NCBI GenBank assembly: GCA_911728435.2
Contig: OU452204.1
Span: 19,344,001 to 19,408,000, forward strand
Direction of reading: 5' to 3'
Length of the DNA stretch: 64,000 nucleotides
DNA from: Apoderus coryli
Taxonomy: Eukaryota; Arthropoda; Insecta; Coleoptera; Attelabidae
Shown here in pieces: positions 21,598 to 32,837 of the stretch; position 1 is the first letter of the stretch; each line of letters begins with the position of its first letter. Made by a program: the position numbers and the translations under genes. The notes beneath the pieces are model-generated. The model saw nothing but the letters and a program-made list of their open reading frames with translations, searched no databases and was not told the DNA's origin.

Positions 21598-22905
21598 GGT
21601 CCACGTCCTTTTTTTTTTAATTCAAACTTTTTTTTGTAAAAATTTGCAAATTTACTCTTTTTTGCAAAATTTCGTAAAAAAGTGGGAATTTTGGTTCTTC
21701 CTATTTTCTTGGAAATTTTGTAAAAAGTTTGTAAATTTACACTTTTTTGCGAAATTTTGTAAATAAGGGTAAATTTTGGTTATTCATACTTTTTTTTACG
21801 ATATTTCGACATTTTTTTTTTGTCAATTTAAACTTTTTTTACAAAATTTCTTAGAAAGTGTAAAATTTAGATATTCATACTTTTTTTACTATATTTCGTA
21901 AACAATTTTTGCAAATGTAGACTTTGTTTACGACATTTCTTAAAAAATTTGCAGATTTATACTTTTTTTTTGCAGAATTTCGTAAAAAGTGTAAATTTTG
22001 GTTATTCACGGAATTTCGATTTTTTTTTTATAAATTTACAATTTTTTTACGAAATTCCGTCAAAAAGTGGGAATTTTGGTTCTTCATACATTTTTTACGA
22101 TATTTCGAAAATTTTTTTTTGTAAATGTACACTTTTTTACCAAATTTCTTAAAAAGTTTTTTTTTGTGAAATTTTGGTATTCACGAAATTTAGTAAATTT
22201 CCGTCTTTAAATCAATTTTTTTTTAGCTCGTTTATACTCTTTCTACAAAAGCGTAGAAGGACCACGTCCTATTTTTTTGGATATTTTGTAAAAAGTTCGT
22301 AAATTTACACTTTTTTTTGCGAAATTTTGTAAATAAGGGTACACTTTGGTTATTCATACTTTTTTTACGATATTTCGAAATTTTTTTTTGTAAATTTAAA
22401 CTTTTTTTACAAAATTTCTTAGAAAGTGTAAAATTTGGATATTCATAATTTTTTTACGATATTTCATAAACAATTTTTGCAAATGTAGACTTTGTTTACG
22501 AAATTTCGCGAAAAGTTTGTAAAGTTATACTTTTTTTGCAGAATTTCGTAAAAAGTGTAAATTTTGGTTTTTCACGAAATTTTGATTTTTTTTAGTAAAT
22601 TTACAATTTTTTTACGAAATTCCGTCAAAAAGTTTGTGAACTGCAAATGGCGATTTCAATTCTTTTCTCATTATCACTAGCCAATCGCATTTGATATTTA
22701 GTTCATCTTAGTTTAATTTTTTTGACCATAGTAGGAGGAGCAGTGTATCAAATTTTCTATAGCTTTTTTACGAAATTACGTGAAAAAAGTGTGAATAACA
22801 AAATGTACACTTTTTTACAAAATTTTGAACAAAAGTTTGTAAATTTACACTTTATTAGAAAATTTCGTAAAAAAGTGTTAAATTTAAGTGTGAAGTGTGT
22901 GAATT
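21598..22905. repeat. AT-rich palindromic repeat array, left block
   Basis: The tract is built from variants of ACTTTTTTACGAAATTTCGT, which is itself half of a near-perfect palindrome (ACGAAATTTCGT core, flanked by ACTTTTTT and AAAAAAGT). These are joined by TTGGTTATTCATAC linkers every 77-93 bases, or multiples. A segment of about 360 bases (21706-22068) is repeated directly at 22274-22632, offset about 565-569. Open frames inside are low-complexity Phe/Lys strings and not genes. Confidence 0.8.
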
Positions 22906-23504
22906 AAAAAAAAAAAAAAACTACGTGGCCCTTCTACGTTCTCGTAAGTAAAATGCAATATTATTTTTATGTTCTGCTTCCTTCTCTGTCCTTCGCAAAT
23001 TAATTCTTTTATTAAATATTTAGTAACAAATAACAAACAACCCGATTGAGATAAAACTTAATAGAACATGTCACGGTTAAAAATACCCCAACCACTCACC
23101 ATTCCGTAGGATTAGAAACGCTCCCTCGTATATGGCTATAAATAAATGAATTCATTTCGGACGTAAAAATAATAATAATAATAAATTAATTAATTTTAAA
23201 AGCGCATATATATACGCTATACTGTGTGTGAGTCAGCGTCCTCGAAAACCATATGGATTATAAATAAATTAATAAATAAAAAAAATAACAATTTTAATTG
23301 CTTATAATAAATGAGCTGAGTTATTTATTTTAATTTAAGAAATATTTCAGGCGAGCCAATAATAAACATTTAGACGTACATTATTTTGAAAGTTAATAGT
23401 ATTTTATTTTAGATCAGATCATTATTAGCTCATACAAGGGTCACTCTATATGTTTTGAAATAAACATGGATTTATCAAGATAACATGCTTTAATACGATT
23501 TCGT
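22906..23504. other. Spacer between the two palindromic arrays
   Basis: Non-array AT-rich DNA with an AAT microsatellite at about 23167-23187. It begins with CTACGTGGCCCTTCTACG, which is an imperfect inverse of GTAGAAGGACCACGTCC at 22250-22268. No gene seen. Confidence 0.5.
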
Positions 23505-24360
23505 CCACTTTTTTTTTTTAATTTTTGGAAATTTGTAAAAAGTTTGGAGATTTACATTTTTTTTGCGAAATTTCGTAAAAGAGGGTGTAAATTTTGGTTA
23601 TTCATACTTTTTTTACAATATTTCGTAAACGTACACTTTTTTACGAAATTTCTTTAAAGGTGTAAATTTTTTATAACCTAATTGCGCAAAAAAAAGTGTT
23701 AATTTATAAACTTTTTAAGAAATTGTATACAAAAAGTGTGAATAACCAAAATATACCTACACTTTTTTACGAATTTCGAAAAAGTGTAAATTTAACAAAC
23801 TTTTTAAGAAATTTCATAAAAAACCGCGTGAATAACAAAAATTTACAATTTTTTACTAAATTTCACAAATAAAAGTGTAAATTTACGAAATATTGTAAAA
23901 AAAGTATGAATAACCAAAATGTATACTTTTTTACCAAATTTACAAACTTTTTAAGAAATTTCATAAAAAACGCGTGAATAACAAAAATTTACACTTTTTT
24001 ACTAAATTTCGCAAATAAAAGTGTAAATTTACAAACTTTTTAAAAACTTTTATAAAAAAAAAGTATGAATAACCAAAAAAATGTTGGTTATTCATACTTT
24101 TTTTTAGTAGTATAATACTTTTTTACCAAATTTACAAACTTTTTAAGAAATTTCATAAAAAACGTGTGAATAAAAAAAATGTACACTTTTTTACTAAATT
24201 TCGCAAATAAAAGTGTAAATTTACAAACTTTCTAAGAAATTTTATAAAAAAAAAAGTATGAATAACCAAAATTTATACTTTTTTACGAAATTTCGCAAAA
24301 AAGTGTAAATTTTAGTTACTCACAATTTTTTTTCGAAATTTCCTCAAAAAGTTTGTAAGG
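23505..24360. repeat. AT-rich palindromic repeat array, right block (mostly inverted)
   Basis: The repeat words are the same as in the left block, but the linkers are mostly in the opposite sense (GTATGAATAACCAAAA instead of TTGGTTATTCATAC). One switch of sense lies around 24083-24105. A period of roughly 75-95 bases holds for linker positions 23732, 23826, 23903, 23972, 24062, 24161 and 24255. No coding content. Confidence 0.8.
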
Positions 24361-25362
24361 CTGGAAAGGGCATTTGGTGATGAAAGTCCTTCACGGGCCA
24401 ATTTAAAGATGACACTACAAAAGGCGCGCGAGTTAAAACCAGTGGTTTTATTAAAATACCTTTTATAAACCTCGCCTCTCCGCTAGTGGTATACCAATGT
24501 TAACTACCACACCAACGGGTGTTTAAATTTATGTATTAATAAGCAAATTCTAAATTACATACTTTAGCGCGATTTTTCCATAAAAAGACGAAATATTTTA
24601 ATGTATACCATCTACTAACACTTAAATTACCTTATAAAAGTAATAACCGTTAATATATTCCTTCTTGCACCTACCGTACAAAATGTAATTTTCCAAATTT
24701 ATATCTTTCATTAAACACGTCGAATTCCCGAGTAATTTTATTGACGTAAATTACACTTAACCTAATTTTTCTTTATTATAAAAATAAATTACACGAAAGT
24801 ATGATAAATCGTCGTAGATTAAATACAAGTCCAATATAAATGGGTTTCATATTTTCTGCTTTATATAAAATAAAAATTTCCTGCATCAAATAATTTTCAA
24901 ATTATTTGCTGGCTGGAAATTTAAAAATAAAAAACATCCATATCGGGCAGGAAGCAAGTTATATAGCGTTAGACGAAATCAGATTGATTAAAACTTAATT
25001 TTATGTCTAGCAGCAGGATGTTTTTTTAAAGTGTAGAATCTAGAATTCCTGTATTCTACGACGACTGACTTTTAGTTGTATACCGAATGTCCCACGGTGG
25101 ATGGCGTATTAGACTTAAATCTTTTTTAATTTTCCAATCCCTTATGAAATTACGAGCAGCTTTTCTTAATACTTCCCTAGACCTGTCTGTAGCCGTTTAC
25201 CAGGAACAAATTAATTGTGGTCCACAAACACCACATAAAAAATTTGAAATGTTTATTTTTAATTCACGCGTTATTGTACTATTTGTTGTATTGATATGTT
25301 GTTGAAATTTTGTTGTTACTACAGAAAAAATATAAATAAAATTAATTAACAAACATCTTAAA
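24361..25362. other. Interval without a recognised gene
   Basis: AT-rich. The 72-codon frame at 25087-25305 is not recognised. Confidence 0.35.
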
Positions 25363-25366
25363 TATA

Positions 25367-25442
25367 CAGGGTGGTCTAGAACTTAATTTTCCTCGTTAAC
25401 TTACAACTTACCAGAAAATTATTTCTAAAATGGACCACTCTG
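25367..25442. mobile_element. 76-bp miniature inverted-repeat element flanked by TA
   Basis: CAGGGTGGTC at 25367-25376 is inverted as GACCACTCTG at 25433-25442 (one mismatch). TA dinucleotides lie immediately outside on both sides (25365-25366, 25443-25444), within TATA on each flank. TA target duplication is typical of the Tc1/mariner superfamily; that assignment is inference. The TACAGGGTG end word recurs throughout the window. Confidence 0.55.
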
Positions 25443-25446
25443 TATA

Positions 25447-26664
25447 ATAATACGGTTTTGGGATGTTGATAGAAGCTTTCAGAGTTTGTATACTTTGTCT
25501 ATACTTAACTCTTCCAGTTTTCGATTTATTAGCGTTTATTGATAAAATTTCATAAATCGACAAACTTTTAACAGTTTTAATAGTAATACGCACCATTGTA
25601 GGTCGACATAGTCCTTTATTTTGTAATAAATCTTTAATTTGTTAACGAATAATAGTTTTTTTTTTACAAGTAGGGTGCTTCTTTATATCATTTGATAGTC
25701 CCCAAACCGACGCATTTACACCTAAATATAAGAAAAGGGGCCGTTATTTCCAAAACTCGCCATATGCTTTGAAGTAAATTTCTCAGGAAATCAAAAACGC
25801 TGTCACCACAACTAACGAAGTTTCTTAATAATATTTTTTGCTAGTAGCCTTGTACGAACAGAAAAACAAAACCGCTAATTATATAGAACCTAAAACTGTT
25901 TCTCGTTCCCAAAATATCAAAACATAATTTGCATCGAGACAGTTTTGAAAATATCAATTAAAAATATTATCTCATGAAATCTGAGCTCTTACTAATCAAA
26001 CATGTACAAAAAAATAGTGTGAAAATGCATTTTGATAAGGTTTATTTAAGGGTATAATAAAACAAAGAAAGATTTTTGCTAACAAAAGCAAAACTTAAAA
26101 ATTCACGAAAGACAAAACAAAAATATAAATTTGTTAAACAGGAAAATCTTCAGTTTGAATTTGACTTTCCTCCAAAATATCATCTTCTTCGCGTGCAACG
26201 GGAGCAGTTGATAGATGAATTTTATAAAAACTTAGTTGCGGGAGATTTCTTCAATCTTTCCAACAGTGTTGAACCAGAAGCTTATATCAATACTACTTTT
26301 GTCGCCCTTCAATTCATTTCCGAATGGTACCTCTTTAGGCGACAGCGAGGAAATTGTGCATATTTTTACATATTCGTTTAGGATGACCACTGTCTGTGTG
26401 GTCATTGATTTCACCTTGAACCAGAACACTATACTTTTATTGCTGATGAAAAGACGCTGTGCCTTTTGGTCTCTGCCTTCCACTGGAATACTCTCCAGTC
26501 AACACCCAATTTTCTGGCGGTAAGTGTAAGAAAACACATGAAAACGGCTCATGCGGCACAAAGGCACGTGAGCATTCAAACGCACGCTCTTGGTTCTAAC
26601 GCATTTAGCGAGTTTTGCATCTTAATCAACTACTACTTACTAATGGGTTCGTTTATTCAGTGAT
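25447..26664. other. Interval with an unrecognised 101-codon ORF
   Basis: The frame 26076-26381 (plus) starts Lys/Gln-rich and continues with DFPPKYHLLRVQREQLIDEF and EPEAYINTT. It reads more like protein than its surroundings, but I recognise no family and see no promoter or splice context. It could be an exon or a decayed mobile-element piece. Confidence 0.25.
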
Positions 26665-26712
26665 ATTCCAGGATCCATCTTATCGAACGCCTTGGAAAAG
26701 TCTGCGTTTGAT
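26665..26712 (-). pseudogene. LINE RT motif A scrap
   Basis: The minus strand reads SNADFSKAFDKMD, matching the D..KAFD motif A of LINE RTs. It is isolated, just 3' of the larger LINE at 26.9-28.1 kb and not contiguous with it. Confidence 0.45.
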
Positions 26713-26898
26713 TCAAAGCGTTAACATTAGCTAAAGAGAGATAGAGGAGATGCTAGTTTAGTGCTTCGAACGATCAAGGACCAAGAAAAACAGGTCACGA
26801 CTTTCAGGAACATTTAACAGCATTCACTCGCCAACAAGTATGAATTATATTATTATTTGTCGTAAAACAGTAAACGGTAAAACCGATGAAACTGTTGC

Positions 26899-28068
26899 TC
26901 AGTTCCTAACCAACTGATCGCCATGGTCCTCCATGAAATTGTCCATCCTGTTCTTAAAGCTTAAACCGTTTGCGCCATTATCACCTCTTCAGGTAATGAA
27001 TTCCATGCATATACAACTCTGTTTGTTATAAAATTCTTCCGAGGAAGTCTAGCACATCTCTCCTTGTCAAGTTTCTTACTATTGCCACGCAGATTAGGAT
27101 TTCTAGCAGGATGAAATACATCGAGATTCACCGAGTAGTAGCCACTAAGTATCTTGTATGTTTGAATTAGATCGCCTCGTTGTCGTCGATCATAAAGACA
27201 TGTCAAATTTAAAAGCCTCAATCGCTCCTCATATGGTATATGGCTAAGTGCATGAGGTGAATCTCCTCTGAACCCTTTCCAATGCCTCTATGTCCTTAAT
27301 GAAGTAGGGGGACCAAACGCTGTTGGCATATTCCAATAGTGGTCTGACATACGATTTATACAATTCCAATATTAGAGAGTTTGATCTTGATTTGAAAGCT
27401 CTCTGTATCAGATACCACAGTCTATTAGCTTTCTTCACTGTGGCGGAAATATGGGCCTCCCACTTCAAATCCGCTGTTACTATGACACCAAGATCCTTCT
27501 GCTGATTTACAGATTTAATGGCATTTCCATTGATGAAATATGAAGTTCTGGGATTATTAGCTCCGATGTGTAGTACCTGACACTTCTCCAAATTCAAGTT
27601 CATCAACCAAACCGCCGAACAGGACACTACCCCATCAATGTCGATCTGGAATTCATTATCGTCTCACAGTGGGTTATAAAACAATTTGGTGGCATCAGCA
27701 AAGAAACTCATGTTTGCCGTGATGGTTCTTGTTAAGTCTGATATATATGCCAGAAAAAGCAATGGCCCCAGTACAGACCCCTGCGGGACACCACTCAAGA
27801 CCGTCAATTTAGCGGATAATGCACCATTCGCTCTAACCTGGAAAATTCTTTTTGTAAGAAACATCTCAATCCACCTCAGGAGTGCCCCCCGCATGCCGTA
27901 ATGCTCCAATTTCAGCAACAAACGAGCAAATGGCACTCTGTCGAACGCTTTCGCAAAATCCAGATACAACACATCCGTAGGCTGACCAACATCATTATGG
28001 CTGGTCCACACATTGAGGCATTCCAGAACATTCGACTCCACCGACCTCTTGGGCATATATCCTCAAAA
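26899..28068 (-). pseudogene. LINE reverse transcriptase (CR1/Jockey-like), minus strand
   Basis: From right to left: PKRSVESNVLECLNVWT, LYLDFAKAFDRVPFARLLLK (motif A), LSGVPQGSVLGPLLFLAYIS (motif B), and MSFFADATKLFYN, where the catalytic FADD has become FADA. An in-frame TGA at 27664-27666 follows. The frame continues with NLEKCQVLHIGANN, KDLGVIVTADLKWEAHIS and SYVRPLLEYANSVWSPY to 27244. A shift leads to RLLNLTCLYDRRQRGDLIQT, NFITNRVVYAWNSLPEEV (27221-26961). A second shift leads to SFKNRMDNFMEDHGDQLV and a stop at 26899-26901. At least one nonsense codon, two frameshifts and a catalytic substitution make it inactive. The 5' end breaks at about 28068. Confidence 0.8.
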
Positions 28069-28069
28069 A

Positions 28070-28138
28070 CTTTATGGTACGCCTCCATCTCGGTGGGTCA
28101 TTCGCGATCTGCTCCCAGTTGCTCTTCACTTCTAAGCC
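28070..28138 (-). pseudogene. Fragment of a second LINE at the 5' junction
   Basis: The minus strand encodes GLEVKSNWEQIANDPPRWRR. A WRR-type tryptophan/arginine cluster of this sort is common at the C-terminal end of other LINE ORFs. It joins the RT fragment directly and in another frame, so it marks a junction between two elements. The family is not assigned. Confidence 0.35.
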
Positions 28139-29344
28139 ACACTTCTTCATTGTTGGTCTTAAGAACATCCTTGTCAATCAAATGTAATAAACATGACTCA
28201 ACTGTCCCTGTAGAGGATTGGAGAGCAATTCAAGTACCAAAACGAAAAAGAAAACAACTACTTGCATGACGAGACAGAACCAAACAGTATTCGGACTGGA
28301 AGGATATTATTTACAGATGAAGCTGAATGAAGGATGAAAACTTCCACAATTTTTCTGTTTCTATAAACATATCTTGGATTTTCTAAGGACGAATTCAACG
28401 GCCCTCATTTATCAATTAAATTGAAAACAAGTAGGTATCAATCATTGCAATATTTATTTATTTAAGTTGTAGTTGTAATACCCGTTGCAAACCAGCTTCT
28501 TTAAATAAGCGTAACATTATTTCTCTATATGTTCATGATATCGATAAGTATATGTCTTTTCACAATAATAAAACAGATAAAGAAATTTCTTATTTGACCA
28601 GTCCAATGGTATTATTATCGAACGTATCGTAAATAGCCATCAACTCGTATAATATTTTTACTTTATATGATTGTTTTTCTGTTCTGTGTGCGCGATATAA
28701 TTACACTCAAGAAAACAAACACGGCCATCATGTAGCGCACGTAGCGATTTTTTCGCTTGTCGGCCGTAGGTCGCACACATACCGAAAAAAAAGCTCAAAT
28801 TTTATTGGTTCTTAGAACGACCTCAATGGAGCATACCCATTATTTTATGGAAGTTGTTAAAGGATTTCAATGCAAATTGCAAGTTAATTTATAATATTAT
28901 GAAAGCTTACACCGGTCATTTTAGACTGGCCGAGTCATGCATGAAATTTTTATATTTGTATATTTCTCACATTAACTTAATGTTAATGTACCTACTCCAA
29001 TTTTGTTTTTTTAGTTTGATCTCGCTTGCACTCATTGGGTTTCGTGTATGCACGAAATACAATGCGCTTTCATTTTATTATATTTATTGCAACCAGTTGG
29101 CGCCGTTTTGCATATACGAGGATGATGTATTAATTGGTGTGCTTTGAAGCCATCTGGCAACACTGCATCGTTTTCTTGTTGTTGTTTACATGGCATCCTT
29201 AAAACGACCACTTTCAGAATTTTGTGAAGTGGACAAGTTTTCGTTTGCAGATTAATTTATGAAAATTTAGAGCCTTGGTAAAAAAATAGTAAATTTGAAC
29301 AAAAACTGTTTGGGCTGGTGATAACTAACTTTTATATTAACTCT
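28139..29344. other. Interval without a recognised gene
   Basis: The 97-codon frame at 28854-29147 is hydrophobic and cysteine-containing but unrecognised. The rest is AT-rich. Confidence 0.4.
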
Positions 29345-30690
29345 CCAGATGAATTGAACAACTATCGCCCTATTTCTATAGTGCCTGTTCTAGGCAAAAT
29401 TTTTGAAAAGATACTCTAAACAATTAGCCAACTATTTTGAAAGAAATAATTTATTTTCTCCGAAACAATTTGAATTTAGACCGAAACTTAACACCGTTTC
29501 AGCTATAGAAAACTTTATAAATAGCGTTATAACCGCTTTTGAGAGTAGAAGGCGTTTGATTGCGTCTCACACGATATCTTGTTGGGTAAACTGATGGAGC
29601 GATACAGTATGAGTGCGAATTCGATTCGTTTGCTGAGTTCCTATCTCACTGGTAGGAATGTCGTAACGATGTTTGAGTCAAAGTCTTCTCAGCCCTTGTT
29701 GAGCTCTTGTGGAGTCCCACAGGGCTCGGTGCTCTATTGTTTTTGATTTTCATTAATGATTTACTGCTACATCTGCCATGCTCTGACCTGACATTGTTTG
29801 CAGACGATTCAACTATTGTCGAGTGATGTTCTGGCCTCAAGTATGATTAATTCACAGTCGAGAGCTGCGGACTGGTTTGCAGCTAACAAACTCTGTATGA
29901 ATGCCAATAAAACAGCTACTAAAATATTTACATTACGTGGGACGGATGTTGCTGTTTCTGATGGTCTGGTAAAGTTTTTGGGTGTCCTTTGGACCAAAAG
30001 CTAACCTGGGCGGGTCATGTCGAGGTTACCATTGCCAAGTTGTCTAAGGTTGTGTTCATGTTGCGAAGCTTGAAGGGTGAAGTCTCTTTTAATGTTTTGA
30101 AATCAGCATATTATGGCCTTTTTCACAGTGTGCTTTGTCAATTTGGCAACACTCTTGTCATGCTAGTCGGGTATTCGCAATCCAAAGACGAGTGGTTCGA
30201 ATAATGACAGATTTAAAGTTTAGAGAGGATGTCAGACCTAAATTTAAAGAATGTAAAATAATTACACTCCCGTGTCTCTATATTTACAATTCAATTATGT
30301 ATGTGAAAAATAATTACAATCTGTACATAAGGCATGATGAAGTTCACAACCACAATACCAGAAACAAAAATGACATTCTTCCTGAATATATGAGGTTGGG
30401 TAGAAGCAGAAATTCTGTGAATTATTATGGTCCCACATGCTATAATCATTTCCCAGATAGTTTGAAAACACTGAGCCTTGCAATGTTCAAAAATAGATTA
30501 AAAAACTACTTAATTGACCAGGCTTTTTACTCCATTGATGAATTCCTCAGCACTGACTTTCTGTTTTGATTAAGTTATATACATTTCTATGTTTTTATGT
30601 TGTGTTATGTAATATTTTAATATTTAATATGACTTGTGTAAACCTTTTTTGGTAATGACATGTAATGACAATAAATAAATAAATAAAACT
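29345..30690 (+). pseudogene. LINE family A, copy 2 (reverse transcriptase, rearranged)
   Basis: It starts with DELNNYRPISIVPVLGKIFE, slightly upstream of the start of copy 1. It continues with QFEFRPKLNTVSAIENF, a shortened motif A region (LIASHTISCW in a shifted frame), the GVPQGSVL block with about 15 bases missing (29730-29736), TLFADDSTIV and MINSQSRAADWFAANKLCMN. The post-RT region that copy 1 lacks is present here (VEVTIAKLSKVVFMLRSLKG). After shifts it reaches 30135-30569, ending YSIDEFLSTDFLF. The 3' UTR and AAAT tail match copy 1 nearly base for base. Several small indels destroy the frame. Confidence 0.8.
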
Positions 30691-32837
30691 TCTTGATGCA
30701 AACAATCTTTTGAGTTATAAAAGTAATTCACAATTAGAGCCATTTTTTCTTAAATGGGACACCCTGTAAATTTTGCTTTGACAGGATGCATATTTAAGTT
30801 GCTTCATTTTTGCTCAAAATACTTTTTTTTCTATTAGACCGACCTGATTTGTTGATATTTCTTCAAAAACGTAGCAATAATGTTTATTATACGACCTCAT
30901 TTGAAGATAAAATCTCATTTGCTACAGTAAACCGATGCGTCATGTTGAATATACTCACCGTGTATATTTACTGAAAAACTGGGAGCAATTCTATATTAGT
31001 TAGAAAATTCAAAATAAGTTACATTACTAACTACAAATGAAAATATTGTGGCAACTCTATATAATAGATCCTTGAATACACCTTGTATATAATTATTTAT
31101 TATAAATAATGGTTTCTGTTTACAGACAGACATTATAAACAAATTATTTGCATAGATTATGGTGCGATTATCTTGGTTTAATCTAGTTGAGCTAATAAAT
31201 TTGCAAATCCTACAGCTAATAAATCTATGGTGTACCCTAAGGCTCCATTTTGGGGCCTTTATTATATATATTCATTAACAGATTATATCTATGAAAAGTT
31301 TATTGTTGGTTTGTTTTCTATTTTAATATGTATAAAGGAAAATTTGACACTCATTACAGCATGTAGATTATTTTTTATAAATGGAATTTTGTTGTTCTGG
31401 TATGGCCTTGATTGTTATTTAATAATAAATTAACTAATTAATTAGTTACTGTTTATTTGTGCTCAACTGTACACTCTTCAAGTATTTACTTAATATTTCA
31501 GGATTTGTTCTGGATCAAGTTATTTTAAACCAACTTTATTTATGCCAAGTTATGATACCTTTAGAGTTTCATTTGGAAATTAAGTTTTTGCTGCGTAAAA
31601 AACGAGGTAAATGATGATCTTCGTGTATTGCTATATCTTACGAGGGAGCACCCTTCAATTTTCGTATTCCGCGATCAAAGTTCTTAAGATAGCGTAGCAT
31701 AAAATGCACATAGAAAAAACACAATAATTTCCCACATCTCCACATTCTAATAATACTCCTTTCATTTTCACCGTGTACGACTATAGCAATGTAATGAAAT
31801 GAAATACTATTTCTATAAGTTTTAAGCCTGTTTTAATTGGAATACCGATTTTCATATATGCACCAGTGTTTGACATTGGACTTTGTGCGAGATTTTATTA
31901 TCGTTCACTCGTAAATGGAGAAGTAAATCTGGATATTAAATTCAAAACAATATCGCAACGGATGGTAGATATAAGTGGTAATTTGCTCGGGTCCGAAATA
32001 AATGCCGGTTTAATTTGATGCTGACATTTTGTCTTTGTTTTGTGGTCACACAATAATCGCAATATGTGTAATATAACAAGTACTTTTGGTATTTTTTATC
32101 CATACATATCATGATATCAAGAGCCAAGCAGTTGTTGCGTTTGGATAGATTGGTTGGGTCTTTTGGATAATTCTAAATACCGCATGCAACATGATGAGAG
32201 ATGGAGCATGTATTATATTCCTGTCCAGCCGTAGGTAGAACTAGTTTGCATTTGATTAGGTGAAATAGTCCTTGTACCAGCTAGTTTTAACGAAAGCTCA
32301 TTCAGCAAATGAATTAATTTTCAACAGGTATGACCCTACTCCTTCTTTTGAGCAACCTAATAGACTTAATCTGCTGTAGCTGTAAGGATTCTATTCATGC
32401 TAAAAAAACAGTCTAGTGCTAATTTTCACGTACTTCTGATTGATCTAAATTTTCGCTGATCATATCTGTCAGCTTCCTCAGAGCAATTCTGCGTCAGCGC
32501 GGTTAAACTGAATTGAAGAAGCTGTCAATTAGTTAGAGTGTTCAAATTTTTTTTTTAAATTTCTTGCATTTAGGATTGATGGTCATTTTCCACCGCGCGG
32601 TTTTGATCACCAACTCTTATTGGGCCGTTTTGGTTCTTGGTAGCTCTCAAAACGTCGTAATTTTGCATCGCAGGTCTTTCTTTTCAAACTGATTAATGGT
32701 ACTTTGGACTGTCCACACTCTTTTGTGTACCTCAGATTCGTACTAACTACGAATCCACGACACCCTTATGGCGAGCCTGAAATGACTGTAATTCCTTGGA
32801 GTCGAAAATATTAATTTCTTCGATGTTAAGATCTGTG
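30691..32837. other. Long interval without a confident gene
   Basis: Includes GGGACACCCTGTAAA near 30757 (common terminal motif). About 32560-32740, minus strand, has a weak Tc1/mariner-like helix-turn-helix look (TVQSTINQFEKKDL) with stops in between. The rest is AT-rich. Confidence 0.35.

Noticed and set aside
21924..22152. Phe-rich open reading frames in the AT-rich array
   Set aside because: They are translations of the TTTTTTACGAAATTTC repeat and appear in several frames; composition explains them.
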